From CADCWK01 sp035944555 (GTDB lineage Bacteria > Chloroflexota > Chloroflexia > Thermomicrobiales > UBA6265): 64,000 bases of DNA. Position 1 is the stretch's first letter; every line of letters starts with the position of its first letter. The position numbers and the translations under genes are program-made. The stretch lies in the NCBI GenBank assembly GCA_035944555.1, contig DASZAY010000022.1, forward strand, positions 1 through 64,000, written 5' to 3'. Below the pieces are notes generated by a model, which saw only the letters and a list, made by a program, of their open reading frames with translations, made no database searches and had not been told where the DNA came from. This document shows positions 1 to 8,063 of this stretch, piece after piece.

Positions 1-154
1 TTCGTGGGCGCACGGCATCAAGGCCATCGCGCTCTACCGTGACGGCTCCAAGATGAGCCAGCCGCTCTCGACCAAGAGCGACCGGGCGAGCGAGGACGAG
101 GCCGAGGCGCTGGACCCGGACGAGATCCGGCAGCTGATCGCATCCATATTGTGA
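1..154 (+). CDS. nrdJ: C-terminal end of vitamin B12-dependent (class II) ribonucleotide reductase, partial
   Basis: The frame entering from the left edge ends at TGA 152-154. It contains the stretch GIKAIALYRDGSKMSQPL, which is characteristic of adenosylcobalamin-dependent ribonucleoside-diphosphate reductase (NrdJ), the enzyme that makes deoxynucleotides without oxygen dependence. After this block the protein runs only about 30 more residues, an acidic tail ending DEIRQLIASIL. Many NrdJ proteins carry a further C-terminal domain here, so this copy is either a short form or truncated; the degenerate DNA that follows makes truncation possible. The N-terminal part lies outside the window. Confidence 0.7.
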   Translation, partial: SWAHGIKAIALYRDGSKMSQPLSTKSDRASEDEAEALDPDEIRQLIASIL

Positions 155-428
155 CTCTTTTGCATCGCAGGTCAGGTTCGAGTTGCTATCGGCCCCTCAT
201 CCCTACTCGCATTCCTTATGACCAGGCCGTTCGCTAACTCGAAGCAAAACGGTTTGGTTGCAAGGGATCCCCCTCACCTTCTCCTCGCTCTTTTCGGCTT
301 ACCCGAGTGGTGCAACAGGGATCGGACCCTTACAACCGTCATGGACTGGAAGGTCTCCATACGCCAAGCTCGGCTAACTGCGCGATGACCTTCCATCCTC
401 GCTTGAGAAGCTCATCACCACTGGACCT

Positions 429-740
429 TCATAATTCCGTTTGTGTCCAGTACTTGCTCATGAACTGGGGCCACGACCCGCTCAAGAAGTAGCCGGGACC
501 GACGATAGCCGGGGTTGCGTCCCCGGCACCGCCGCGGGTAGCGGCGGCAGGTGTGGCACTGCCCTGGGCCGACGCCATCATCCCGCCCATGGCGCCGATT
601 CCGACGACCCCGGCACCGAGCACGACGTCTCCTGGCAGCAGGGAGCGGCGACCTGGTCGAGTGTCAAGTGCGGCGACTGGGGGTAACTGCAGCGTCAGTC
701 CAGGTGTGATGTGTCATGAAGAGTTCTCCTTGTCCGAGAT
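429..740 (-). pseudogene. Remnant of a Tat-exported protein N-terminus, frameshifted and truncated
   Basis: On the minus strand an AAGGAGAA ribosome-binding sequence precedes an ATG near 717, which opens a short reading frame (MTHHTWTDAAVTPSRRT, then stop). One base shift away, the frame continues as a twin-arginine signal (RPGRRSLL, hydrophobic core GAGVVGIGAMGG, then MMASAQGSATPA). This matches the Tat-signal plus Ala/Thr/Pro linker style seen on the solute-binding protein at 34351. The mature domain is missing: the frame runs straight into the complement of the dispersed repeat at 442-492 and stops. I read it as the broken start of an exported protein of unknown function. Confidence 0.5.
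442..492 (+). repeat. Dispersed 51-nt coding-like repeat, copy A
   Basis: Read in frame, this copy gives CVQYLLMNWGHDPLKK followed by TAG. It is 82 percent identical (42 of 51) to the copy at 27088-27138; eight of the nine differences fall on third codon positions and none on a second position. It lies at the end of a short open frame with no other recognisable content. Confidence 0.7.
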
Positions 741-918
741 CGAGGGCTGGTAGTCGATGGGCGTCCCTCGTAGCCTGATCCGGGCATAGGAACGGTCATG
801 TTTGGCCGCCGTGTGGGAATCGAGCAGTGGCCCGATACGGGTCGCCAAACCCTACTCACCGGGGAGAAGCGGTTTCACGCGCCCGCGGGTTGGCGCAATG
901 TCAGGTCGATCGGAGGGA

Positions 919-1512
919 TCATGCGATCTGCCCGAAGAGACCGACGATCACGAGGATCGACGCCGCGGTGACGGCCAGCTGCGCCTGCATTGGACGCACG
1001 AACCGCCATGCCGTAGCGGCCGTGACTGCGATCGCGCTTCCGGCGAAAAGTGCCGTCATCCACCAGGTCCCACTGTCCGTGCCCACCCCGACCCCATGCA
1101 GCAGGGCCGCGATGAAGATCGGGTAGGCCAGCCCATGCAGCAGATGCCAGGCGCGATATCCGATGCGTCCCCGGAGCCACACGCTGGCTCCCATCGCAAG
1201 CGCGAGTTCGGCTGCCACGATCCCCAGACCAAACCAGAGTGGCCGATACGGATGCAGGAACGGCACCGTGACGTCCCACACGGTCAGGCCAAAGAATGGG
1301 TCGAGCAGCAGAAACGCGACGTGGAGAACCAGGAAGACATAGAACGTGATCGTCGCCCACCGGTGCGCCTCGTGGACGACGACGCGGGGCCAGCGGGGAT
1401 TATGCCAGCGTCGACTGAGCGCAATCCCCAATACCACGATGATCGTGAGCAGGAGGTAGGCGACGATCCCGCTGCCCCTGCCGACGTACCAGTACGTGTC
1501 CAGACTAAGCAT
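919..1512 (-). CDS. Ferric-reductase-like transmembrane b-type cytochrome
   Basis: Predicted integral membrane protein of 197 residues with about six hydrophobic segments. It fits the ferric reductase-like transmembrane domain family, which carries heme b and moves electrons across or within the membrane. Histidine pairs that could bind heme lie in HEAHRW and VLHVAF in the middle and in WHLLHG and ALLHGVG towards the end. I chose the ATG at 1512 because AGGAA lies about seven bases upstream; a GTG at 1527 is the alternative. The start overlaps the end of apbE by 8 nt, so the two are probably translationally coupled. It is the last gene of a five-gene minus-strand redox cassette whose other members can supply NAD(P)H electrons. 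Confidence 0.8.
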   Translation of the reverse strand: MLSLDTYWYVGRGSGIVAYLLLTIIVVLGIALSRRWHNPRWPRVVVHEAHRWATITFYVFLVLHVAFLLLDPFFGLTVWDVTVPFLHPYRPLWFGLGIVAAELALAMGASVWLRGRIGYRAWHLLHGLAYPIFIAALLHGVGVGTDSGTWWMTALFAGSAIAVTAATAWRFVRPMQAQLAVTAASILVIVGLFGQIA

Positions 1513-2467
1513 GAATGGATTCCTCACGTGAACCTACGGTCGGCCATGACCCGGCCGTCTCCACCCGCCCGTCGGTGGCGGCGAACCGTCCGGTCAGGCC
1601 GCGACCAACCAGCCACGCCGGACCGGCGGCCCCCATCAACCAGGCTGCCTTGGCGGCGACCTCGGCGGCGGCGCAATCTCGGGCGGCCACCGTGACACTT
1701 CGCCAGTGAATCGAAGCGGGAGCCCCCGTTCGTGGGTCGATCAGGTGATGAAGCTGGACCCCGTCCCGGGTCCAGGTGCGATGACCCAGCCCCGACGTCG
1801 CGAGCGCCCCGGCATGGAGGGCGACCACCATTTCGATCCGGTCATGAGATGCCTCGCTCACACTGATCCGCCAACCATCAACAGGAGGGTCACCACGGAC
1901 AGCGAGGTCGCCACCGGCGTTGATCAGCACGCCGCCACGGACCGGGGGCATCGTGCGGAGCGCTTCATCGACGGCGAAGCCCTTGCCGATGCCCCCGAAG
2001 TCCAGACGTACGCCCTCCGGCACATGCACCCAGAGGCGGTCCCGGTCGTAGGTAATCTCGTCCCAGCGACCAGCCGGGACCGGCCTCCGGCGTCGGCTAG
2101 CACCCTCCGACTCGATCTGCTCGAAACTCCGGTCATACCCCGCCGCTTCCAGTGCGTCACGTACGGTGGGATCGAACCACCCACCGGTATCGCGCGCCGC
2201 TCGAAGCGCCGCGTCAAGCAATGCGAGGAACATCGCCGAGGCGGACTGCCGGGTACCTGGCAGCCAGTCCAGCCGGGCCAGCTCACTGTCTGTCCGAAAC
2301 CGGCTGAACGTGCGATCAACAAGGTCAAAGATCTGACGCACGTGCTCGAGGACCGGTTCTAGCTCGTCCGAACGCGTGACCAGAACATCGACCCTGGTTC
2401 CGAGTGCTGAGAAGTGGGCCGAGCACAGGCGCTGGGCCGGTATCTCGTCGAGATGCGCCTTCGTCAT
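1505..2467 (-). CDS. apbE: FAD:protein FMN transferase (ApbE family)
   Basis: ApbE enzymes attach FMN covalently to a Thr or Ser of an exported or membrane redox protein. Family marks seen here include FSALGTRVDV near the start, FDLVDRTFSRFRTDSEL, GWFDPTV, LDFGGIGKGFAVD, INAGGDLAVRG, and ALATSGLGHR followed by HLIDPRTGAP. The frame is open upstream to 2563, but the ATG at 2467 overlaps the TGA of the upstream gene by four bases and begins just before the conserved domain, so I prefer it. About 320 residues is normal for the family. No typical lipoprotein signal is visible with this start. The flavin-accepting partner is not obvious among the neighbours. Confidence 0.9.
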   Translation of the reverse strand: MTKAHLDEIPAQRLCSAHFSALGTRVDVLVTRSDELEPVLEHVRQIFDLVDRTFSRFRTDSELARLDWLPGTRQSASAMFLALLDAALRAARDTGGWFDPTVRDALEAAGYDRSFEQIESEGASRRRRPVPAGRWDEITYDRDRLWVHVPEGVRLDFGGIGKGFAVDEALRTMPPVRGGVLINAGGDLAVRGDPPVDGWRISVSEASHDRIEMVVALHAGALATSGLGHRTWTRDGVQLHHLIDPRTGAPASIHWRSVTVAARDCAAAEVAAKAAWLMGAAGPAWLVGRGLTGRFAATDGRVETAGSWPTVGSREESIHA

Positions 2468-2979
2468 TGCGCCGGAGGAGTGGAATGGGTCCCGCTGTCC
2501 GGAGGCGGCGGCGGTGGCGACGAAGGCGGTTGACCACCCGCCACTGGTGGCGGTGGAGACCATGATGGACCTCCGGAAACCTCACCTGACGGCACTGCCT
2601 CGGCGTTCGCCTTGGGAGATGCCCTGAGGGCATCCTGAGTCGCACTGCCGGATGGGCTCCCGGAGGAGCTGGCCAGCGCGCCGAGTTCGCTCTCCCCTTG
2701 GCCCTCGAAGAAGTCCCCCGACGTCAGCGTCTGGTTGGATTCCTGGGCAGTCGTCGCCGTCGCGAGCGGAATATCCTCCCCGGCTGTCGGCAGGGACTCA
2801 AAATGGGCCAGAGTCGTGAACGCGACGGTTCCCACTGTCCCGCTCAGGAACAGCGACCGGCGGACCATGCTCGTCTGCCGGTCGAGTTGCCGGCGACGAT
2901 CCACCTGCTCCCACTTCGGGAGGGCATGATGCGGGGTCGTTTCTGGTCGTCTGGGTGGCCTGGTGTCGTCGGCACTCAT
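2464..2979 (-). CDS. Membrane-anchored protein with Pro-rich C-terminus, function unknown
   Basis: 171 residues. A polar, basic N-terminus (many Arg, Pro, Thr) leads to one hydrophobic segment around residues 41-60 (RRSLFLSGTVGTVAFTTLAH). A Ser/Ala/Gly-rich stretch follows, then a tail dominated by runs of proline. The likely topology is a short cytoplasmic part, one membrane span or signal anchor, and an extended low-complexity outside tail. I recognise no domain. In related operons this position is often held by a small FMN-binding protein modified by ApbE. The only faint resemblance here is SGSAT in the linker, which is not the usual [ST]GA[ST]T acceptor, so I do not claim it. It overlaps apbE by 4 nt and follows the ferredoxin by 14 nt. 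Confidence 0.65.
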   Translation of the reverse strand: MSADDTRPPRRPETTPHHALPKWEQVDRRRQLDRQTSMVRRSLFLSGTVGTVAFTTLAHFESLPTAGEDIPLATATTAQESNQTLTSGDFFEGQGESELGALASSSGSPSGSATQDALRASPKANAEAVPSGEVSGGPSWSPPPPVAGGQPPSSPPPPPPDSGTHSTPPAQ

Positions 2980-2993
2980 GCGAGTCCTCCTCT

Positions 2994-3293
2994 TTACGGC
3001 TTGTTGGAGATTCTGGAAATGTCGAGCAGGCGCAGCACCGGTCGTCGCGTCTCGACGGAAGCGTCACCGCGGACGACCTCGTCGATCGCGATCGCTCCCC
3101 GTGGACACAACCGGGCGGTCTCGCGCACGAGCCGCTCGGCGGCGCCATCAACGTCCCGCGTCTTCAGCCAGGCATAACCCCACTCATCGAGCTCGAAGAG
3201 TTCAGGACAAAACTCGGCGCAGAACCCGAACGCGGTGCACCGGATCGGGTCAACGCGGACGCGGAGCCGCTTGTCAGCGTCAGGCACGGTCAT
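2994..3293 (-). CDS. Ferredoxin, single cluster, probably [3Fe-4S]
   Basis: 99-residue soluble electron carrier. The N-terminal cluster motif is RCTAFGFCAEFCP, where the second cysteine of a classical CxxCxxCxxxCP pattern is Phe. The final ligand lies in RLCPRGAI about 40 residues later. This arrangement resembles the small [3Fe-4S] ferredoxins that serve cytochromes P450 and similar partners, although the extra cysteine before Pro leaves the cluster type open. The ATG at 3293 gives a protein starting MTVPDADKRLRV and overlaps the end of the NuoF-like gene by 14 nt. It probably passes electrons between the NuoF-like flavoprotein and the membrane cytochrome encoded downstream. Confidence 0.85.
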   Translation of the reverse strand: MTVPDADKRLRVRVDPIRCTAFGFCAEFCPELFELDEWGYAWLKTRDVDGAAERLVRETARLCPRGAIAIDEVVRGDASVETRRPVLRLLDISRISNKP

Positions 3294-4581
3294 CGGCGTC
3301 CTCCAGTCCCGGCAAGACGCAGTGCAGGGGACGGCCGCAGCCCCCGAAGCGAGCGTGACTGGCGATGTCGTCGGCGAAGACGCGCAGCGCCGTCCGGGCG
3401 GCGGCCGTCGCGCCGTCAAGATGGCCACAGGCGCCGCGCCGGGGGAGCATCCGTTCGCTGTAGTGATGCAGCCGGTCGAGGTCATCCTCGCGCGCGACCC
3501 CGCGGGCGATACGCTCCATCGCGTCCGCCATCGCGGCGGTGCCGAAGGTGCACGGCCCACACTGGCGAGCGGACTCGTTGGCGAAGAACCGCAGCAGCCG
3601 AGCGGCCTGCCAGACCCCACAGACGGTTTCGGGAATCACCGTGATCGCGGCTGATCCAAGGTCACTCCCTGCGGCGCGCAGGCTCTCGGGGTCGAGCGTC
3701 ACACCCTCGCGGAGCGCGTCAGGGGCCAGCCAGCCAGCGAAGTACCCACCCGGCAGCACGGCCTGGATGCCTCCAGGTGCTCCACCACCAAGGTCGCGGA
3801 TCACGTCCAGGAGTGGCGTGCCCGCCTGGACCTCGAACACGCCAGTCCAGCGCACTCCCCCGTTCAGAGACAGCAGCAGTCTGCCGGGATAATCGACAGT
3901 CCCGGCGGCCCGGAACCAGTCCGAGCCCTCGCGTAGGATCCCTGGGACGTGAGCGAGGGTCTCTGCGTTCTGGACCAGCGTCGGGCGGCCATCGACGCCA
4001 CGCTCCCGGACGCTGGGAGGCTTTCCGGTTGGTATGGCGCGACGTCCGTTGATGAAGTTCACGGCGGCGCTCGCCTCACCGGCCACATATGTCCGTGGGG
4101 CGACCACGGCTCGCCAGTGCGGCAATTCCGCGCCCGCTGCCATGAGTTCGGCCCAGGCAGCGTCGACGATCTGCTTCGCGTCCAGATCATGGGTATAGAA
4201 GACGCAGGAGTCGGCGCCGATCGCGCGGCCAGCGAGGAGTGCGCCTTCGATCACCAGGTGAGGACGGAGACGGAGCAGGACAAAGTCTTTGTGGCTCGCG
4301 GGTTCCGACTCGGCGGCATTGACGACCACCACCGGTGGCGTGGCGACCGACGTCATCGATTTCCACTTGGTCCCGGTCGGGAACCCCGACCCGCCACGTC
4401 CCCGGAGTCCGCTCTCAGCGATGACGCTGATCAGCTCGTCAGGCGGAGAGTTCCATGCGGCGTCCGAGTACCCACCGCGGCGCACATAGTCGGGGAAGTC
4501 CTCGACGGCTCCCGCCGAGACGTCCTCAAGACCCAACGACCCCGCAGCTACGGGTGATGCCTGGGCAGGTAATGTGATCAT
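3280..4581 (-). CDS. NuoF-like NADH-binding flavo-iron-sulfur protein
   Basis: About 433 residues, similar to the 51 kDa (NuoF) subunit of complex I, which binds NADH and FMN. Signature stretches are GLRGRGGSGFPTGTKW, NAAESEP, ASAAVNFINGRR and PTLVQNAETLAHVP. The N3 iron-sulfur region is atypical. It reads QCGPCTFG, with only two cysteines where NuoF normally has CxxCxxC, plus a later cysteine in GACGHLDG, so one of the four usual ligands appears missing. Proteins of this sort occur next to ferredoxins and ferric-reductase-like cytochromes rather than in complex I. An in-frame GTG at 4617 is an alternative start; ATG 4581 fits the family better. First gene of the redox cassette. Confidence 0.85.
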   Translation of the reverse strand: MITLPAQASPVAAGSLGLEDVSAGAVEDFPDYVRRGGYSDAAWNSPPDELISVIAESGLRGRGGSGFPTGTKWKSMTSVATPPVVVVNAAESEPASHKDFVLLRLRPHLVIEGALLAGRAIGADSCVFYTHDLDAKQIVDAAWAELMAAGAELPHWRAVVAPRTYVAGEASAAVNFINGRRAIPTGKPPSVRERGVDGRPTLVQNAETLAHVPGILREGSDWFRAAGTVDYPGRLLLSLNGGVRWTGVFEVQAGTPLLDVIRDLGGGAPGGIQAVLPGGYFAGWLAPDALREGVTLDPESLRAAGSDLGSAAITVIPETVCGVWQAARLLRFFANESARQCGPCTFGTAAMADAMERIARGVAREDDLDRLHHYSERMLPRRGACGHLDGATAAARTALRVFADDIASHARFGGCGRPLHCVLPGLEDADDRA

Positions 4582-5158
4582 GGGATTGTGGACCCATCGC
4601 TTTCTCTCGACCCTCACGCAAGTCGCAGGGTGCTGAAACCGACGATCGAATGTGACGCGGAGATGCGTCCACGCTCGACCGGCGTTACCAGCCTACGGTC
4701 AGCGCCATATGGTTTCTGTAAGGTTCCAACCCTATTTCATTCAGATTACGGGTAACGCAACGTCAATTTTGCAAGTCAATATGATCTATCGCTGCAAGAA
4801 TTCAGGACGCGGTGGTACTTTCACAAAGACTGAGATTTGACTTCTTGCCAATATTCCAGAACCGGTGCTCGATGAGATGTTTCTCTCTTATCCCCTGGAG
4901 AGGACCACTCTGAATTAGACGCTTGGCAAAGTGTCTACGGCCATGAGAAGCGGCATGATCGAGCCTACGGCTGAGCGTGTCATTGTGCTCGCCAGGCCGT
5001 CCGAGGGATCGCGGACCATTCAGCGAATGTGCACTTCCGGAGTGATCCCCATAGGACCGATCGACGAGTACGCCAGATGAGCTACCCAAGAAGTGACCGG
5101 AGCCACGTTGGCAGGCACGCGTCGTCGCCGTGCGGCCGCCAGATGAAGGGACCAGTCA
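4582..5158. other. Intergenic region with no supported gene
   Basis: Between the divergent NuoF-like gene and the SDR remnant. Around 4720-4850 it is markedly richer in A and T than the flanks, which would suit a promoter for the redox cassette, but I could not pick a convincing -35/-10 pair. Short open frames here lack ribosome-binding sites and family features. Confidence 0.5.
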
Positions 5159-5640
5159 TGACATCATTCGAGGGTCAGACTGTCATCGTGACCGGAGCAG
5201 CGTCCGGGATCGGTCTCGGGGTAGCTCTCGGCTTCCACGATGCCGGAGCCAACGTCGTCCTGGTGATCTCCAGCAAGCCGCGCTTGACCAGGCCGTCGCC
5301 ACGTCGAGTGCAAGGATCGCCTGACCACCGTCGTGGTCGATGTCCGTGGTCAGGCAGTGATCGACCACCTGCTCGCCGTCACACAGCAGCCCGTTGGTCC
5401 TGTCCAGGTCATGGTCGCAAAGCGGTGATCGTCCCAAATGCCGCCATGATCGACATGGACGTTGCGTCGTGGGACACGACGATCGAGACCAACCTGCGCG
5501 GCGCGCCTCTCGTGTGAGGCGGCTGCGCGCAACATAGTCCAGCATGGCGCCCAAGGGCGCATTGTCAGGATCCTGTCCATCAACAGCCACGTCGGCCGGT
5601 GTCGCGCGCGTTATCAAGACTTGCACCCGATTACGAGGGT
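5159..5640 (+). pseudogene. Short-chain dehydrogenase/reductase, broken by frameshifts and truncated
   Basis: Begins ATG ACA TCA with a recognisable SDR nucleotide-binding motif, VTGAASGIGLG. The remaining family landmarks appear in other frames: DLQQAALDQAVA soon after, then NAAMIDMDVASWDTTI followed by ETNLRGAPLV, and finally AAARNIVQHGAQGRIV with SINSHVGR. At least three indels are needed to join them. The catalytic YxxxK and the C-terminal half are missing after about 5640. It was once an NAD(P)-dependent alcohol/sugar-type dehydrogenase and is now non-functional as assembled. Confidence 0.75.
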
Positions 5641-6672
5641 GGGCTGTCTCCTGTTTCAAGCCGGAAGGACTCCTGCCGTCAACTGCTCCTCCAGCGTGTC
5701 GATACGCTCGGCTCCCCGTTGTACCTGCTGACGGTCGCCGATGCCATAGGCGTCCCGGTATACGATCAGGGCGATCGTGTTGCTGGTGCTCGTCGACGGG
5801 TTACTGCCCGCGGAGCCCCGGTCCTCCCGGGCGAACGAAGATGACCAAAGCATGCCGGCGACCTGGCACTGTTCACCGGACCGACAACATAACGGCGGGG
5901 ATGAGCGACGGGCTGGATTGGCCTTGTCTCCGCCATTCCGACGCCAACTACCTATGAATGTGACGTGAATCCGGCTCCTCATCGATCGCAAACCGCAGGA
6001 CAAGAGGGACCTTCTCATATCAACTGTGTCTACTACCTGATTATGAACCGGGGGCACAATCCCCTGAAAAACAAGAGCCGTGTCGGTTTTGAGGAGACTC
6101 AGATAGCGACCCAACCACGCCTCGACGTGACTTGGTCTCTTGGTGTGCAGCGGGGATCGGCAACAAGCTTCGGTAAGCGGTCCGGCCGAATCCCCGCAAG
6201 TGAACCTCTGTTTACGTGGAAACGTAGCAAGCTCATCGGGAGGCGGTTCATCGCCTGGCGGCATGGCTCCGGCGATCCTCCCGAAACTTCAGCATGGTAC
6301 GCTGAGCCTCAGCCATGGTGATGGTTGCGAAACGGCATTCGAGGCAACGGTGCTGTCGTAGATGGTGATGAAGGCGACTACCGTGCCGTTGATCGAGACC
6401 GCGTGCAGGACGTCGGCACGGTACTTCACGACCATCGTCGCAGAGGTTCAGGTTCTGGCCCTAGAAGCGGTGCTCGGCCTTCTGGACATCGTTGACCAAG
6501 TCCTCCCTAGCGTTGCGCTCGCCGAACGTCGTGTCGATTGTACGCTAGTTGGTGTCCGGGTGGAACTATTGGTCGTCGATGTCTCTGAGGTGATGAAGCG
6601 AAGGTCGTGCAAAACATATGACTACGGATGCATTTGCATTACATCAGGGGCATGCGACCTATCACGCCGAGC
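5641..6672. other. Degenerate region with gene remnants
   Basis: No intact gene is supported. It contains repeat copy C (6025-6075). On the minus strand at about 6360-6610 there is an eroded coding stretch: one frame reads TIDTTFGERNAREDLVNDVQ and later GQNLNLCDDGREVPCRRP, interrupted by several stops. I do not recognise the family. Base composition is less GC-rich than the flanking genes, consistent with decayed DNA. Confidence 0.45.
6025..6075 (+). repeat. Dispersed 51-nt coding-like repeat, copy C
   Basis: In frame it reads CVYYLIMNRGHNPLKNK. Compared with copy A it differs only at first and third codon positions; no second position has changed. Unlike copies A and B it has no TAG at the end of the unit. 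Confidence 0.65.
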
Positions 6673-7893
6673 TCATGCCGGCCCGAGCATGGCCTTGAGC
6701 GTGGACAGCAAGCTGCTGGTAACCACTGGCTTCGCAAAATGACGCTGGTCCTTCCCGCTCTCCGGGCGTAGGCGGGGGAAAACTCGGCTGGCGCACCAGA
6801 CGAGCACCGGCCGGTAACGCCGCTCGACCGGCGCCGGGAACGCAGCGACGGTACCGCCGAACCCGGCCTTGAACTGGTCCACGCCATCCATGCCTCCGGC
6901 AGGCGCTGCGGTGACGCCATCCCTCGATCGGAGAGGGGCCACGGGCGCGATGCCACCAAGGTCGTAGCGGCGGCAGCCAGCCTCCCGGGCCCAGCTCATC
7001 GCCGTGAACCGCAGCAGCGCAGCGTCCCCGCGTCCCCGGTTTCCTGTCGACCCGCCGTACATCGACCTTGCCGAGTCACCACTCCGGGCCGCGATCAGCC
7101 CACCGGTGACCGTGCCGCCGTCATAGCAGAGCAGCAGCACCGCCCGGTCCCTGAATACCCGGAGCATGTCCTCGTAGTAACCCTGCGAGTGGATGCCGAA
7201 GTTACCCCTGCAGGCCGTCTCGCGCAGCAGGGCGTAGAACGTCGCCATCGTCTCCGGCCCCACCGGACCGACGTGGCGAGAAACCGTTACGCCGCGGCGT
7301 CGGGCATGAGCGATGTTCTGACGGGTGTCCCGCCGCATTTGCGCGAGCAGCACCTCGTCCGGCTCCAACGGCACGACGACCGTCCTTGCCGGCTGGAAGG
7401 CGCCGGGCCCCGGCACGAAGGCCGACCCCGACCATGCCCCCGGCAGCGGACCGGTCGGCTCCATTACTAGTGAGATGGCGCGGTGCCGCCGACAGATCCT
7501 GTCAACCGCGACGAGCAGCCGTTCGGCGAGCAGATCGCCTCCACCCCACTGCTGGGACGTGTGTGACGAGGACCCGGGCGTGACGACCGGTCCCCGTGGC
7601 AGGTAGGCCAGCGTGAACGGCCCGACCGTCCGGAACAGCACCTGAGCCAGGGCGACGGCGTCACCCTGGCGAACCACCACGCGCCCGACTCGCCACCCGT
7701 GCCGGCCCTTGAACTCGCCCCAGTCCCACGACTGCAGCAGGTCACCCCCTGCCTGCCACAGCGCCGTCTCCCAGGTGTCCCGCCCTGGACGGTCGTCCAC
7801 GACCGCATCTTCTGTCGGCCCGCATGGGGTCATCGCGGTCATCCTGCTCGGTTCAAACGATAGGTCACGCCTCGGTGCTGGTCCTGGGGGCAC
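6673..7893 (-). CDS. FemA/FemB-like aminoacyltransferase (peptidoglycan bridge family)
   Basis: 406 residues with the double-GNAT layout of Fem transferases, which add amino acids from aminoacyl-tRNA to the peptidoglycan stem peptide. Conserved pieces include LQSWDWGEFKGRHGW near the N-terminus, the strand-rich AYLPRGPVV block, RRDTRQNIAHARRRGV in the middle, and GGLIAARSGDSARSMYGGS followed by RRYDLGGIAP in the second GNAT half. The GTG at 7893 is preceded by AAGGAGGT with a five-base spacer, an excellent ribosome-binding site; an internal ATG at 7842 is the alternative. It is divergent from an ATP-grasp ligase and murJ, which supports a cell-wall role. The identity of the amino acid added cannot be read from sequence. 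Confidence 0.8.
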   Translation of the reverse strand: MPPGPAPRRDLSFEPSRMTAMTPCGPTEDAVVDDRPGRDTWETALWQAGGDLLQSWDWGEFKGRHGWRVGRVVVRQGDAVALAQVLFRTVGPFTLAYLPRGPVVTPGSSSHTSQQWGGGDLLAERLLVAVDRICRRHRAISLVMEPTGPLPGAWSGSAFVPGPGAFQPARTVVVPLEPDEVLLAQMRRDTRQNIAHARRRGVTVSRHVGPVGPETMATFYALLRETACRGNFGIHSQGYYEDMLRVFRDRAVLLLCYDGGTVTGGLIAARSGDSARSMYGGSTGNRGRGDAALLRFTAMSWAREAGCRRYDLGGIAPVAPLRSRDGVTAAPAGGMDGVDQFKAGFGGTVAAFPAPVERRYRPVLVWCASRVFPRLRPESGKDQRHFAKPVVTSSLLSTLKAMLGPA

Positions 7894-7985
7894 ACGTCAC
7901 CTCCTTCGACGAAAGCAGAGGCTGGTCGTCGACCGACTGATACATGCGGGAACGCTCGCTGTCTCCAGGTAGTTCAAACGATAGG
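7851..7985. repeat. Pair of 14-nt direct repeats in the divergent wall-module promoter region
   Basis: GTTCAAACGATAGG occurs at 7851-7864 and again, identical, at 7972-7985. The first copy lies inside the first codons of the FemAB-like gene (or just upstream, if its internal ATG is used). The second is about 80 bp before the ATP-grasp start. The spacing and position suit a regulator-binding site controlling both directions, but this is inference. Confidence 0.5.
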
Positions 7986-8063
7986 ATGATTGGGAAAATG
8001 TTACAAATCTGCTTTGCCCGTCACTCCGGCAGTTCCGCCGTACCAGAAGAGGGCTCGCGGTCG

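Noticed and set aside
802..1695. Plus-strand open frame opposite the cytochrome and apbE genes
   Set aside because: Highly charged Arg/Asp/His composition typical of antisense frames; the minus strand encodes recognised families.
2464..2979. SGSAT in the Pro-rich protein as an ApbE flavinylation site
   Set aside because: Residue order does not match the [ST]GA[ST]T acceptor and it lies in low-complexity linker, not in an FMN-binding fold.
5656..6264. Minus-strand 200-codon open frame in the degenerate region
   Set aside because: No ribosome site, no coherent domain, and it reads through the complement of repeat copy C. Treated as non-coding.
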